From Bacteroidales bacterium (lineage in GTDB: Bacteria; Bacteroidota; Bacteroidia; Bacteroidales; Muribaculaceae), in NCBI GenBank assembly GCA_900768685.1, contig CAAGDX010000019.1:1-64000 (forward strand): 64,000 nt of DNA, written 5' to 3'. The position numbers were made by a program, and so were the translations under genes. The notes under the pieces were generated by a model. It had not been told where the DNA came from. It ran no database searches and worked only from the letters and a program-made list of their open reading frames with translations. Each line of letters begins with the position of its first letter. Position 1 is the first letter of the stretch. This document shows, one piece after another, positions 7,116-16,532 of the stretch.

Positions 7116-9998
7116 TTATTTCTTTTTGGAAACGAGGTATGCAACAGGAGATGCGATGTAAATTGTGGCAAGTGTACCGATAACAACACCGAGTGTCATT
7201 GCGAAGATGAAGCTGCGGAGGCTGTCACCACCAAGGATGAAGATACACAGAAGCACGAGCAATGTGGTTCCTGATGTCATAACCGTACGAGCCAATGTAG
7301 AGTTGATTGACTTGTTGATTGTGTCAAAGAATGTTGCCTTTGGATAGAGTGCGGTGTTTTCACGTACACGGTCAAAGACTACCACGGTATCGTTTATCTG
7401 ATAACCGATAACGGTCAAGATTGCAGCGATGAAGTTCTGGTCAACTTCCATTGCGAATGGGAGGATTCCCCAGAAGAAGCTGTAAACACCGATGATTGAG
7501 AATGCCGTGAATGCTACTGCGGAGAGTGCACCGAGTGAGAATGCAACGTTGCGGAAACGGAAGAGGATGTAGAGGAACATTGCGAGGAGTGAGAGTGCTA
7601 CTGCAATGTATGCTTCGTTACGCATATCGTTTGCAACTGTAGGACCTACTTTCTGTGAAGAAAGGATACCTTGTGTATCGTCTGTTGCGGAGAAGCTTTC
7701 AATAGTCATGCCTTCCGGAACGTAGTTTTGTGCCTGGCAAACTTTATAGAGTTTTTCTACGATTTCCTGTTCTACGCCTGCTTCTTCGCTATTGATTTTG
7801 TAGTTTGTGGAAATACGTACCTGGTTTGAACTTTCAATAGTGATTACTGAAACTTGTGCACCGTCAAATTCCGGAGCGAGTGCTGCCTGGAGTTCTACTG
7901 TGTTGATAGGTTGTTCGAATTTCACTACGTAGTTGCGACCACCGGAGAAGTCAATACCCTGGTTGAGTCCGCGTCCGAAGAGTGATGCGATAACTGCAAC
8001 AACGAATACTGCCACAACGATGAAGCTCACTTTACGCTGACCAATGAAGTTTACTGCCGTATTCTTGAAGACGTTGCGTGAAATAGCGGTTTCAAACTTG
8101 AGGTTTTGGAACGGTTTTGCTTTTCCACCTACGATGAACACGATACGTGTGAGGAACACTGCAGTGAAGAATGAGCAGATGATACCGATGATAAGTGTAG
8201 TGGCGAAACCTTTGATAGGACCTGTACCGTAAAGGAGGAGGATAAGACCTGTGATTACGGAAGTCAAGTTAGAGTCGAAGATTGCAGAGAATGCGTTGCT
8301 GTAACCGTCGGCGATAGCTGTGCGAACAGGCTTGCCTGCACGGAGTTCTTCTTTTGTACGTTCAAAGATAAGTACGTTTGCGTCAACTGCCATACCGAGT
8401 GCGAGTACGATACCGGCGATACCGGACATTGTGAGCACTGCCTGGAATGAAGCAAGAATACCGAATGTGAAGAAGAGGTTGCAGATAAGTCCGAGGTCTG
8501 CTACGAGTCCCGGGATTACGCCGTAGTAGCATACCATAAATATCATAAGGAGAACGAGTGCTATGATAAATGACATGAAACCTGCTTCAATAGCTTGCTG
8601 TCCGAGTGACGGACCGATTACCATGTCTGAGATGATATCTACTTTTGCAGACATCTTACCGCTCTTGAGGACGTTTGCAAGGTCCTGTGCCTCTTCAATA
8701 GTGAACTGACCTGTGATTTGTGAACGTCCGCCTTCGATAGCGTTGTTAACGTTAGGGAATGAATAAACCACGTCATCAAGGAGGATGGCGATAGATTTAC
8801 CGATGTTTGCTTTTGTGATACGAGCCCACTGTTTAGCACCTTCGCTGTTCATTGTCATGGAAACAACGTTGCCCTGGAAGTTGTCAACGTCTGCAGAAGC
8901 AGCCACTACGCAAGAGCCGTCGAGTGCAGGTTTGCCGTTAGAAGCCTTGAGGGCGATGAGGCGGTAAAGTTCTGCAGGACGAGTTTTGCCGGATACGGTG
9001 TCGTTGAATTGTACTTCCTGCGGCTTAACTTCCCAGCGGAGTTTGAGGTTTGACGGGAGAGCATTGTGTGCTTCCGGCGAGTTGAGGAGTGAGTCGATAG
9101 TTTCGCGGTTTTTAGCAAGAGCATAACCAACGATAGGAGTAGCGGAGTTGTCAACATTCAAGAAATAGTTGAAAAGACCGATACCGCCGTTTTTCTCGTT
9201 GTTTCTCAGAGCAGCGTCAAGGTTACGGAGACCGCCGTAAATTTCAGAAGCCTTGTAAGTTTCGTAGAACTCAAGGTTTGCAGCACGCTGGAGAAGGTCA
9301 CGCACACGCTGGTGGTCCTTCACACCCGGGAGCTCGAGGAGGATTTGTCCGTCTTTACCTTGGAGCACTTGGATGTTTGGAGAAACCACGCCGTAAGCGT
9401 CGATACGACTACGGAGCACGTTAGTAGCAGAGTTGTTCACGCGGTCCTTAACTTCTTGCTTGAGAGTCTTGGCAACAGCGTTGTCGTCGTCACCGCGTTT
9501 TACAACGCCGCTGAAAACGACGGAGAAATCTGCGTTCGGGTTCAGTTCGCGATATTTGCGAGTGAAAACGCCAACGTAGTCTTCTTCAATATGATTGTTA
9601 ATAATAGAATCAGAATAAGCGAGAGCAGCATCAAACGCTTCGTCCGGGTCTGCATTCTTCATAGACTTGAGGATGTCCGGCATAGACACCTGAAGAATAA
9701 CGTTCATACCTCCTTTGAGGTCAAGACCGAGACCTACGCCCCATTTCTGTACTTCTGAAAATTTGTAACCCAAGAATACGGGTTCTTTGGCAAGAGAGTC
9801 CAGGTAAGCTTTCTTTGCCTTGTTAAACTGGTCGGAATGTTCTCCCGCAGCACCTGCTACGCTTAATGCATACTCATCTGCCTTGCTTTCATAGTGGTTA
9901 GACACTAATGAGAAAGACAAATAAAATAAGCATATCAACACGAGGAACACGGCAATTACGCCGGCAATAATACTTCCTAAAGTTCCTTTGTTTTGCAT
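7116..9998 (-). CDS. secDF: Protein translocase subunit SecDF (fused SecD and SecF)
   Basis: 960 aa inner-membrane RND-type protein that uses the proton motive force to help pull secreted proteins through SecYEG. The SecD half has one N-terminal helix, a conserved LGLDLKGGMNVIL segment (about residues 90-102), a large periplasmic region, and a membrane block with GMAVDANVLIFERTKEEL. The SecF half has FSGGRNYVVKF and the matching QINDTVVVFDRVREN. The natural fusion and this length are normal for Bacteroidota. A TAAATTTG box upstream and a strong terminator downstream suggest a single-gene unit. Confidence 0.97.
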   Translation of the reverse strand: MQNKGTLGSIIAGVIAVFLVLICLFYLSFSLVSNHYESKADEYALSVAGAAGEHSDQFNKAKKAYLDSLAKEPVFLGYKFSEVQKWGVGLGLDLKGGMNVILQVSMPDILKSMKNADPDEAFDAALAYSDSIINNHIEEDYVGVFTRKYRELNPNADFSVVFSGVVKRGDDDNAVAKTLKQEVKDRVNNSATNVLRSRIDAYGVVSPNIQVLQGKDGQILLELPGVKDHQRVRDLLQRAANLEFYETYKASEIYGGLRNLDAALRNNEKNGGIGLFNYFLNVDNSATPIVGYALAKNRETIDSLLNSPEAHNALPSNLKLRWEVKPQEVQFNDTVSGKTRPAELYRLIALKASNGKPALDGSCVVAASADVDNFQGNVVSMTMNSEGAKQWARITKANIGKSIAILLDDVVYSFPNVNNAIEGGRSQITGQFTIEEAQDLANVLKSGKMSAKVDIISDMVIGPSLGQQAIEAGFMSFIIALVLLMIFMVCYYGVIPGLVADLGLICNLFFTFGILASFQAVLTMSGIAGIVLALGMAVDANVLIFERTKEELRAGKPVRTAIADGYSNAFSAIFDSNLTSVITGLILLLYGTGPIKGFATTLIIGIICSFFTAVFLTRIVFIVGGKAKPFQNLKFETAISRNVFKNTAVNFIGQRKVSFIVVAVFVVAVIASLFGRGLNQGIDFSGGRNYVVKFEQPINTVELQAALAPEFDGAQVSVITIESSNQVRISTNYKINSEEAGVEQEIVEKLYKVCQAQNYVPEGMTIESFSATDDTQGILSSQKVGPTVANDMRNEAYIAVALSLLAMFLYILFRFRNVAFSLGALSAVAFTAFSIIGVYSFFWGILPFAMEVDQNFIAAILTVIGYQINDTVVVFDRVRENTALYPKATFFDTINKSINSTLARTVMTSGTTLLVLLCIFILGGDSLRSFIFAMTLGVVIGTLATIYIASPVAYLVSKKK

Positions 9999-10062
9999 GT
10001 TAAGTTGTTAAAATATTAGTAGTTATTTAATTATTTAATTTTTTCGACACTATTTCAGCCTG

Positions 10063-10070
10063 CAAATTTA
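10063..10070 (-). promoter_or_regulatory. -7 box of the secDF promoter
   Basis: On the minus strand TAAATTTG matches TAnnTTTG. I see no TTG at the ideal distance, so the -33 element is weak. The leader would be about 60 nt. Confidence 0.4.
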
Positions 10071-10188
10071 GTAATAATCTTTGACAATTACGCCATATTA
10101 AAGCCGAATTTTTCAACTTTCCGCCATTTTTACCTTATTTTTAGGGCTATTTGTGCTGTTTTTTGCCTCTTTCAGTCTTTCAAACACC

Positions 10189-10329
10189 CTACAGGGATAA
10201 CATAAACGCCATCTTTCCTGCAATAACTGCCATAAATGACGGACTTTGCATTTTTTCCGTATCAATATTGCCGGCAAGTGATTTCAGGTTTGAAGAATAT
10301 TCATAACAACCTAATTTCCAAATATTTAC
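10189..10329 (-). pseudogene. Possible decayed coding remnant, 46 codons and a stop
   Basis: A minus-strand frame without a fitting start codon reads VNIWKLGCYEYSSNLKSLAG, then a further 26 residues ending in MAFMLSL and a stop. It begins just beyond the 23-bp repeat array and opens only after a stop inside that array. The composition looks protein-like, but nothing was recognised. It may be the residue of a lost gene or part of a dispersed repeat. The rest of the 472-bp gap before the sulfatase holds only the secDF promoter and the repeat array. Confidence 0.25.
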
Positions 10330-10337
10330 AAAACTTT

Positions 10338-10420
10338 TCGGTGAATTGTGGCAATTTCATTTGGTGAATTGTGACTGATTTATTCGGTGATTTGTGACGG
10401 TTTTATTCGGTGATTTGTGA
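10338..10420. repeat. 23-bp direct repeats, four copies, with no ATPase beside them
   Basis: The core GGTGA(A/T)TTGTG starts at 10340, 10363, 10386 and 10409, exactly 23 bp apart each time. Between cores the sequence is T/A-rich and ends in ATTCGG or close variants. There are no spacers of unique sequence. It lies between secDF and the LtaS-like gene. It resembles the arrays in front of the two ATPase genes but has a different unit and length. Confidence 0.9.
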
Positions 10421-10470
10421 AAAAGGTGGCAATTTTTGTGTAGCAGACGCAAAAAGTGGACACGGATTAA

Positions 10471-12276
10471 TTATTTCACTAATTGCGGTAATAAATTATA
10501 TTTGATAATAGTTTCACTTATATCTTGCGCCCGACGTAACATCATTGCAGTGCCGTCGCACACATCGTTATTTGATACGATATCTCCTGCGGAACCTACT
10601 GCCGCTTTAGGGTGATTTGTTCTAATAGCGGAATACCCTACACCTTTCCATTTATAATCAGCAAAACCGAGCAAATCCATCAGTGTGGAATACACATCTA
10701 CTTGCCCCATAACTTCCGTAATACGCCCTACTACAGGAGAATTTATGACTATAAACGGCACACATTTACGTTTGCTCACAAGTTCCGGACAATCCTCATA
10801 AAGGTCTTCTCTATAATCTGCAAGCCCTTCATGGTCACCCATAATCACAAACATTGTACTTTCATAGTCCGGTCTTGATTTCATATACTGCAAAAACATG
10901 CCTATCGCATTATCGGCGTAATTATATGAGTAGCAATAATCGCACAATTTTTCTTTATATTTTTCTCCAAAATCCACTCTGCGAAATTCTTTTCTGAGTG
11001 TAAAAGGCATGTGAGTGGAATAAGTGGCTATTTGCATGTATTTATTACCGCTTTGCGTCCAAAATTCACCATTTCTAATTTTTTCTATAACTTGTTCAAA
11101 GAGGTCGTAATCGCTCAGATGATAATTATAATCTCGGATTTGCTCTTTGATATCCCAACACGGGCGGCTGAGAATAGAGTCCACCTCAAACATTTTCACC
11201 AAATGAGAAATATTCCATGTATTTATGGGGTCTCCTGTCAGCATATACGTATAATAGCTATTCTCACTGTGTTTCAGTGTCTGCAAAAGAGAAAAATACG
11301 TATTATCCAATTTTGTAAAAACATCATCAGACAAAGGGTGAAGCCCTGTAAGAGACAAGAGCTGCGCATCAATAGAACGCCCTGCTCTGACTTGCGAAAC
11401 GACCTCGCTTGCATATAACACCGTGCTATCTTGAAGCACTTCATTTAAGCAAGGACTTATCTCCACTCCATTCAGTTTTTCACCAAGCGGCCAACTTTCA
11501 AAGGATTCCAAGATTAAGAAAACCACATTTTTAATCTTGACGTCTCTTTTTTTCACAGTTTCTATATATTCAGCATCTACATAATTCTTATTATGCTCTG
11601 CTATAAATGTTTTTATGTCTGCAAGTTCTTCTGCCGTCAGTTTTTTTGCTCCTTTTTTGATATCAAAGTATATTTTAGGGAAAATAGTATATGCCGCAAC
11701 AGGACAATTTAGCGTATGTCCTGAACTCTCGACTTTCCTTATATCTTTTTCCACTCCGCCAAAACATATCAATGGCAAGAGATAGCATACTGCCAGAAGA
11801 ATAACAAATGAAACGGAATATATTTTCACCGACACTTCTTCCGCCTTAACTTTCCATATACTAATGCAATACGCAACTAACGGAAATACGAGAAAAACGT
11901 CTGAAATTCTAAAGGAATCGTAAATGCTGTCCTTAAACTCCGCCATATTGCTTACAAGGAGATAAGCGGCTCCCGGTATAGCACAAAAATATGTTCTGAA
12001 ATACATCAAATTCGCTTCAAGTGCAATATAAACAGCAATAAACAGCAATAACTGCACCCACCTGAAACGAGGCAATAGTACTGAAGGCAAACACAAAACT
12101 ATTGATGCCAGAAATGCGTATAGATATGTCGTTGCCCAAGACATAGGGCGAAAAGTGGTCTGAAAGCACCATAGCACATCAAATGTCAGAAACAATGCTA
12201 ACATACATAGCACTGAAAATACAAAAGATTTTTTCCACAATGATGCCGGAAATAACACTTTAAATACCTTTTTCAT
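10471..12276 (-). CDS. LtaS-like membrane sulfatase / phosphoglycerol or pEtN transferase
   Basis: 601 aa. About five N-terminal membrane helices (to about residue 180) precede a periplasmic sulfatase-fold domain. That domain has NVVFLILESFESWP (metal-ligand Glu), RAGRSIDAQLLSLTG where the family nucleophile sits, THMPF, and MGDHEG (metal ligands). In Gram-positive LtaS the nucleophile is Thr in GKTSDAE; here the aligned residue appears to be Ser, which is inference from motif alignment. Bacteroidota homologues probably move a head group onto an envelope lipid or glycan. The substrate cannot be read from the sequence. It lies downstream of recQ and may share its transcript. Confidence 0.8.
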   Translation of the reverse strand: MKKVFKVLFPASLWKKSFVFSVLCMLALFLTFDVLWCFQTTFRPMSWATTYLYAFLASIVLCLPSVLLPRFRWVQLLLFIAVYIALEANLMYFRTYFCAIPGAAYLLVSNMAEFKDSIYDSFRISDVFLVFPLVAYCISIWKVKAEEVSVKIYSVSFVILLAVCYLLPLICFGGVEKDIRKVESSGHTLNCPVAAYTIFPKIYFDIKKGAKKLTAEELADIKTFIAEHNKNYVDAEYIETVKKRDVKIKNVVFLILESFESWPLGEKLNGVEISPCLNEVLQDSTVLYASEVVSQVRAGRSIDAQLLSLTGLHPLSDDVFTKLDNTYFSLLQTLKHSENSYYTYMLTGDPINTWNISHLVKMFEVDSILSRPCWDIKEQIRDYNYHLSDYDLFEQVIEKIRNGEFWTQSGNKYMQIATYSTHMPFTLRKEFRRVDFGEKYKEKLCDYCYSYNYADNAIGMFLQYMKSRPDYESTMFVIMGDHEGLADYREDLYEDCPELVSKRKCVPFIVINSPVVGRITEVMGQVDVYSTLMDLLGFADYKWKGVGYSAIRTNHPKAAVGSAGDIVSNNDVCDGTAMMLRRAQDISETIIKYNLLPQLVK

Positions 12277-12310
12277 TTTTCTCTATATTAAATTGTAGAA
12301 CAATTTTACG

Positions 12311-12478
12311 TCATTCTTTTATTATATATGCAAAATATTTGTCAAGCAGGTTGCTGAGCGGCAAATCACCTTTTTCATAACGTTCCGCATCAAGGGCGAG
12401 GATTCTTTCACGAACAGGCTGATTCTTATATGTGGCTGTCAAAAAATATGATTTGCCTTCTTTTTCAATGGAAATTGC
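12311..12478 (-). CDS. Unassigned 55-codon frame overlapping the end of recQ, no ATG
   Basis: The frame opens directly after a TAA at 12479-12481 and has no ATG. It overlaps the last 14 nt of recQ in the +1 frame and ends at TGA 12311-12313. The product has a natural composition, with segments NQPVRERILALDAERYEKG and LLDKYFAYIIKE. It could be a C-terminal extension of RecQ cut off by a one-base frameshift, a coupled small gene with a non-ATG start, or the tail of a decayed gene. Nothing was recognised. Confidence 0.4.
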   Translation of the reverse strand, partial: AISIEKEGKSYFLTATYKNQPVRERILALDAERYEKGDLPLSNLLDKYFAYIIKE

Positions 12479-14414
12479 TTAAAATTATGCCGGAAATTTT
12501 GATTTTGCCTTCATCTGCAAGGCGGCGGAGAGCCTCAATTGTGGCTTCACGCTCTTTCTCCGAGGCAACACCAAGGAGAGAAAGGAGTTCCGGCAGCGAA
12601 ATTTGACTTCGCTCGGAGAGGATAGTCGCAACTTGCGTGAAAAGAGAGGATTCCTGCACTTTTGGAGCAGATACCTGCCCCTTTATTTCTTTGACTGTGC
12701 GGCAATAGTCACATTTGCCACATGGCTCCGTTTTCTGCCCGAAATACTCCAGCATTATCTCAACTCTGCAACGGTCCTGTGAAAAGGCAAAACACTTTAT
12801 GGATTCTATCCGCTCCTTCATTTGGTTCATTCTGTCCTCATACACCGTCAGGGGAATGGAAACATATTTTTCTTCCTCGCGAGCAGTGGTGAAAAGGATG
12901 TATGGACAGGTGCGACGCGGCACATAGTGGAGCACGTGCATACGAGAGAGAAGAAGCAATGCCTGATAAACTTGCTCTTGAGTCATTTTCAGGCGGTTTG
13001 CTATAGATGCTTCGCTGATATAAACATAGTCTGCAAACAGTCCTGCACACGTTCTGAGCAATGCCATAAGGACGCGGTCCGCATCGTCAGGCAAATCAAG
13101 GGAATACAGGTCCTCACGCGTCATTATCATCATCACTCTTGCCTGAGAGGCGGTATCCTCGTTGTACTCCAAGTAGCCGGACTGAGTGAGGATGGTGAGT
13201 GCACGTTGCACGGGTGCTTGCTTGAGATTGTTTATGCGGCAAAACTCACGGATGTCAAATTCATAAAGGCTCAAATAGCCGGAACCAACAGCCACATTGA
13301 GAAATACGGACACAAGAGTGTAAATGCGGCGAATAAAATCTTTGTCCGGATAAGACTCCGACACTCTGCGAGAAAGTGTGGTTCGGTCGTAATTATTAGT
13401 AAGCATCACTGCAAAAGACGGTTTGCCGTCACGTCCTGCACGTCCTGCTTCCTGGTAGTATTCCTCCAGCGAAGAAGGAATATCGTAGTGCAACACAATT
13501 CTCACGTCAGGCTTGTCAATACCCATACCGAAAGCCGTTGTGGCAACAATAATCCGTGTTTCACCGCTTTTCCACTTGTTTTGGCGTTCGTTTTTCTCTT
13601 CCGGCGAAAGTCCAGCATGGTATGCCTCTGCGGAAATACCCTCATTCACAAGTGCTTCCGCCAGTTCCGATGTACGTTTTCTGGAACGGACATAGACAAT
13701 ACCCGTGCCTTGCACATTATTTAATATGTGGCACATTTGTGCAATCTTGTCTGTGGTGTTGCGTACGATATAGGAAATATTTTGCCTCTCGAAACTGAGT
13801 GTAAACCGCTGAGCACCCTCTTTGAAGTTCAGTTTGGCACAAATATCGTCTGCCACCGCTTTTGTGGCAGATGCGGTGAGTGCAATCACGGGAGCTTCCG
13901 GGAAAAGTTTACGTAAGGAACTGATTTTGAGATATGAAGGACGGAAATCATAGCCCCACTGCGAAATGCAGTGAGCCTCGTCAACCACTATCAGCCTCAC
14001 GTCAAACATACGCATAGTGTATTCCCACGTGGTGGATTGCAGTTTTTCCGGGGAGACGTAGAGGAGTTTTACTTTTCCGTAGCGACACTTGTCAATAGCA
14101 AGGTCCGACTCACGTTTTGAAAGTCCGGAGTGAATAAAAGTGGCAGGGATATCTTTTGCACGGAGGTTATCCACCTGGTCCTTCATAAGCGAAATAAGCG
14201 GAGTCACCACCACGGTGATACCACCCAAAATAAGTGCCGGAACCTGAAAAGTGATGGATTTTCCGCCACCTGTGGGCATAAGTGCAAGAGTGTCACAGCC
14301 GGAAAGCACGGAGGATATGATATCTTCCTGCATAGGGCGGAAAGAATCATATCCCCAGTAGTCTTTAAGTACTTGTAAAGGAGAACAATCTTGTGAGGAG
14401 TGTTTTCTCGGCAT
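12465..14414 (-). CDS. recQ: ATP-dependent DNA helicase RecQ
   Basis: 649 aa superfamily-2 3'-5' helicase acting in recombination and fork repair. The helicase core has LMPTGGGKSITF (Walker A) and VDEAHCISQWG (DEAH box, aromatic loop), then GMGIDKPDVR and YYQEAGRAGRDG. The RecQ-C zinc-binding cysteines are in CRVEIMLEYFG...CGKCDYC. A short winged-helix-like C-terminus follows and there is no clear HRDC domain, which is common for short Bacteroidota RecQ. It starts 11 nt after recJ and is surely cotranscribed. The end differs from what I would expect and an open frame continues in +1, so the C-terminus deserves care. Confidence 0.95.
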   Translation of the reverse strand: MPRKHSSQDCSPLQVLKDYWGYDSFRPMQEDIISSVLSGCDTLALMPTGGGKSITFQVPALILGGITVVVTPLISLMKDQVDNLRAKDIPATFIHSGLSKRESDLAIDKCRYGKVKLLYVSPEKLQSTTWEYTMRMFDVRLIVVDEAHCISQWGYDFRPSYLKISSLRKLFPEAPVIALTASATKAVADDICAKLNFKEGAQRFTLSFERQNISYIVRNTTDKIAQMCHILNNVQGTGIVYVRSRKRTSELAEALVNEGISAEAYHAGLSPEEKNERQNKWKSGETRIIVATTAFGMGIDKPDVRIVLHYDIPSSLEEYYQEAGRAGRDGKPSFAVMLTNNYDRTTLSRRVSESYPDKDFIRRIYTLVSVFLNVAVGSGYLSLYEFDIREFCRINNLKQAPVQRALTILTQSGYLEYNEDTASQARVMMIMTREDLYSLDLPDDADRVLMALLRTCAGLFADYVYISEASIANRLKMTQEQVYQALLLLSRMHVLHYVPRRTCPYILFTTAREEEKYVSIPLTVYEDRMNQMKERIESIKCFAFSQDRCRVEIMLEYFGQKTEPCGKCDYCRTVKEIKGQVSAPKVQESSLFTQVATILSERSQISLPELLSLLGVASEKEREATIEALRRLADEGKIKISGIILSNFH

Positions 14415-14425
14415 TTGCTATCCCC

Positions 14426-16150
14426 TTATTTCACCCTTATCTCCTTAACAAGCAACTGAATGGAATTTACAATGCCGTGATGACGATTTTCCTCAATAGT
14501 GAAGCAGATGTCAAACGGCTTTTGAGAGTGAATATGGTCGAAATACTGTGCACTGTTAAAGGCAATACCGTTAAACACTTTTCCGCAAGTATCGTCAACC
14601 AATTCCAGTTTCACATGTTCCAGATTGCGTCCCACAAGTTTACTTGTGCCAAAGTCTATTACGCCTTTTGTGCAGAACACGGGCTTGTTGTTACCCGGAC
14701 CGAAAGGATTAAACTTGTGTAGAACGGAGATAAATTCCGGCGTGATGTCCGCAAAATTGATGTTTGTGTCTATATCTATTTGCGGGCGAAGTTGTGAGGG
14801 ATGAATGTTTGCAGACACGTATTCCTCAAATCGGCGAGTAAATTCCGGTATATTTTCTTCCTTGAGCGAAAGTCCCACAGCGTAGGGGTGTCCGCCGAAG
14901 TTTTCCAGCAAATCGCGAGCTGAATCCACAGCCTTGTAGATGTCAAATCCTTGCACGGAGCGTGAAGAACCGGTTGCAAGACCGTCGGAAAGCGTGAGCA
15001 CCACGGAGGGTTTGTAATAGAGTTCCGTAAGGCGTGATGCCACGATGCCTATAATGCCCTTGTGCCAGTCTTTATTATAAATTACGATAGACTTTTTGTC
15101 GGAATCTTTTTCTCCGCGGGATTCAAGAATGGCATTAGCCTCGTCTGTGATACGCTTATCGAGTTCTTTGCGGTCCTTGTTGTACTGGTCAATATTCTTG
15201 CCTTTTTCGTAAGCCTCCGCAATATCGCGAGATACGAGGAGTTCCACAGCCTCGCTACCGCTCTGCATACGTCCGGAAGCATTTATTCTGGGACCGATTT
15301 TGAAAATCAGGTCGCTCACTGTGATTTCCTTTCCTCCGAGTTGGCAAATCTTGGCAATTGCACGCAGACCCACGTTTGGATTTGAATTAAGTCTCTTCAG
15401 CCCATAGTAAGTCATAATCCTGTTTTCGTCTATCATAGGCACTATGTCTGCCGCAATGCTGACAGCCACCAGGTCCAACATTCCCTCCAGGTCTGTTTGG
15501 CTGATGCCGTTACTGATAGAAAACGCTTGCATAAACTTATACCCTACTCCACAGCCGGAAAGTTCGTGGAAAGGATACGGACTGCCTTCAATTTTAGGAT
15601 TCAGAATTGCACAAGCTTTGGGGAGTTGCTCGTCAGGCACATGGTGGTCGCAGATAATAAAATCAATACCTTTTGAGCGAGCATATTCCACTTCCTCGTT
15701 AGCCTTGATACCACAGTCAAGTATTATCACAAGTTTTACTCCTTGCTCTGCAAATTCGTCAATAGCACGGAGTGATACGCCATATCCCTCATCATATCTT
15801 GTGGGGATATAAAAATCAATGTTGGAATAATAGATACGGAGATACTTATATACGAGTGACACGGCTGTGGTGCCGTCAACATCGTAGTCGCCGAATACCA
15901 TTATTCTCTCCTTAGACCCCATAGCACGGTTGAGCCTTGTCACGGCTTTATCCATGTCGGGCATTAGGAACGGGTCATGCAAATCAGACAAGGAAGGACG
16001 GAAAAATTTTTCCGCTTCGCTTATCGTCTTTATCCCACGCTGCACTAATAGCTCACCGACGGGCGGACAGGAAGCATAGCGTTCTGCCAACGCCGCCTCC
16101 GCTTTTTGCTCTTCTGTAGAAAGGGGTAAATAGTTCCATTTCTTGGTCAT
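14426..16150 (-). CDS. recJ: Single-stranded-DNA-specific exonuclease RecJ
   Basis: 574 aa 5'-3' exonuclease used in RecF recombination and mismatch repair. The DHH domain has FGDYDVDGTTAVSLVYKY and ICDHHVPDEQLP, giving the metal-binding Asp and His residues. The DHHA1 domain has GSSRSVQGFDIYKA and GGHPYAVGLSL. The C-terminal OB-like domain ends with the last 100 residues. Length is normal. It heads a recJ-recQ operon and is preceded by a leader of about 200 nt with three predicted hairpins. Confidence 0.96.
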   Translation of the reverse strand: MTKKWNYLPLSTEEQKAEAALAERYASCPPVGELLVQRGIKTISEAEKFFRPSLSDLHDPFLMPDMDKAVTRLNRAMGSKERIMVFGDYDVDGTTAVSLVYKYLRIYYSNIDFYIPTRYDEGYGVSLRAIDEFAEQGVKLVIILDCGIKANEEVEYARSKGIDFIICDHHVPDEQLPKACAILNPKIEGSPYPFHELSGCGVGYKFMQAFSISNGISQTDLEGMLDLVAVSIAADIVPMIDENRIMTYYGLKRLNSNPNVGLRAIAKICQLGGKEITVSDLIFKIGPRINASGRMQSGSEAVELLVSRDIAEAYEKGKNIDQYNKDRKELDKRITDEANAILESRGEKDSDKKSIVIYNKDWHKGIIGIVASRLTELYYKPSVVLTLSDGLATGSSRSVQGFDIYKAVDSARDLLENFGGHPYAVGLSLKEENIPEFTRRFEEYVSANIHPSQLRPQIDIDTNINFADITPEFISVLHKFNPFGPGNNKPVFCTKGVIDFGTSKLVGRNLEHVKLELVDDTCGKVFNGIAFNSAQYFDHIHSQKPFDICFTIEENRHHGIVNSIQLLVKEIRVK

Positions 16151-16159
16151 TTATGTTGT

Positions 16160-16358
16160 TTTTTTTATTATCAAAGGGAGGCACGCACAAATGGTATTAG
16201 CAGGCTTTCACCTGTCGGCGTGAGGAGAGGGAGATATGTCATATATGTTTACGCAGTGCTTTAATTATGCTAAAACACTGGTATATAACATTTTATGCGG
16301 CATAGGCTTTCCGGTTTATAAGGAGAGACAGAATCAGCCTTTTGCACCGCTATTCTTT
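16160..16358 (-). ncRNA. Structured 5' leader (or small RNA) before recJ
   Basis: On the minus strand three stems follow one another: GCGG/CCGC enclosing GGCT/AGCC (16297-16350), CAGTG/CACTG with further A-U pairs (16254-16280), and CACGC/GCGTG enclosing CAGG/CCTG (16182-16222). A TAATTTTG box sits just upstream at 16365-16372. No terminator precedes recJ, so this is more likely a leader than a free RNA. It matches no riboswitch class I know. Confidence 0.4.
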
Positions 16359-16364
16359 AATTTG

Positions 16365-16372
16365 CAAAATTA
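16365..16372 (-). promoter_or_regulatory. -7 box before the recJ leader
   Basis: On the minus strand TAATTTTG fits TAnnTTTG. The -33 region is not a clear TTG at the right distance. Confidence 0.4.
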
Positions 16373-16444
16373 GCAATTTTTTTTGGCTCTACAGTAATAC
16401 ATTGTGCTAAATAATCAAAAAAAATTTTGGACATACATAAAATG

Positions 16445-16484
16445 AAGGCAGGTCGGGAGAATATTTCCTGACCTGCCTTTTATT
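16445..16484 (-). terminator. Terminator of the choice-of-anchor J gene
   Basis: AAGGCAGGTC (16445-16454) pairs with GACCTGCCTT (16470-16479), with further pairs in the loop region. T-rich sequence lies on the plus-strand side and weaker T-rich sequence on the minus side. The stop of the gene is at 16533, so it fits as a minus-strand terminator. Confidence 0.6.
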
Positions 16485-16532
16485 ATGCAAGCAAAAACTA
16501 TCTGTGAGTTTTGCTGATTATTTTGCTGTTAA

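Noticed and set aside
12925..12935. Other CACGTG cores (about 12929, 14025, 34553, 41972)
   Set aside because: Flanking bases do not match parS; they lie in coding sequence.
12822..13724. A 300-codon plus-strand open frame
   Set aside because: It lies wholly antisense to recQ, has a Cys/His-rich random composition and no promoter. It is a shadow of codon bias in recQ.
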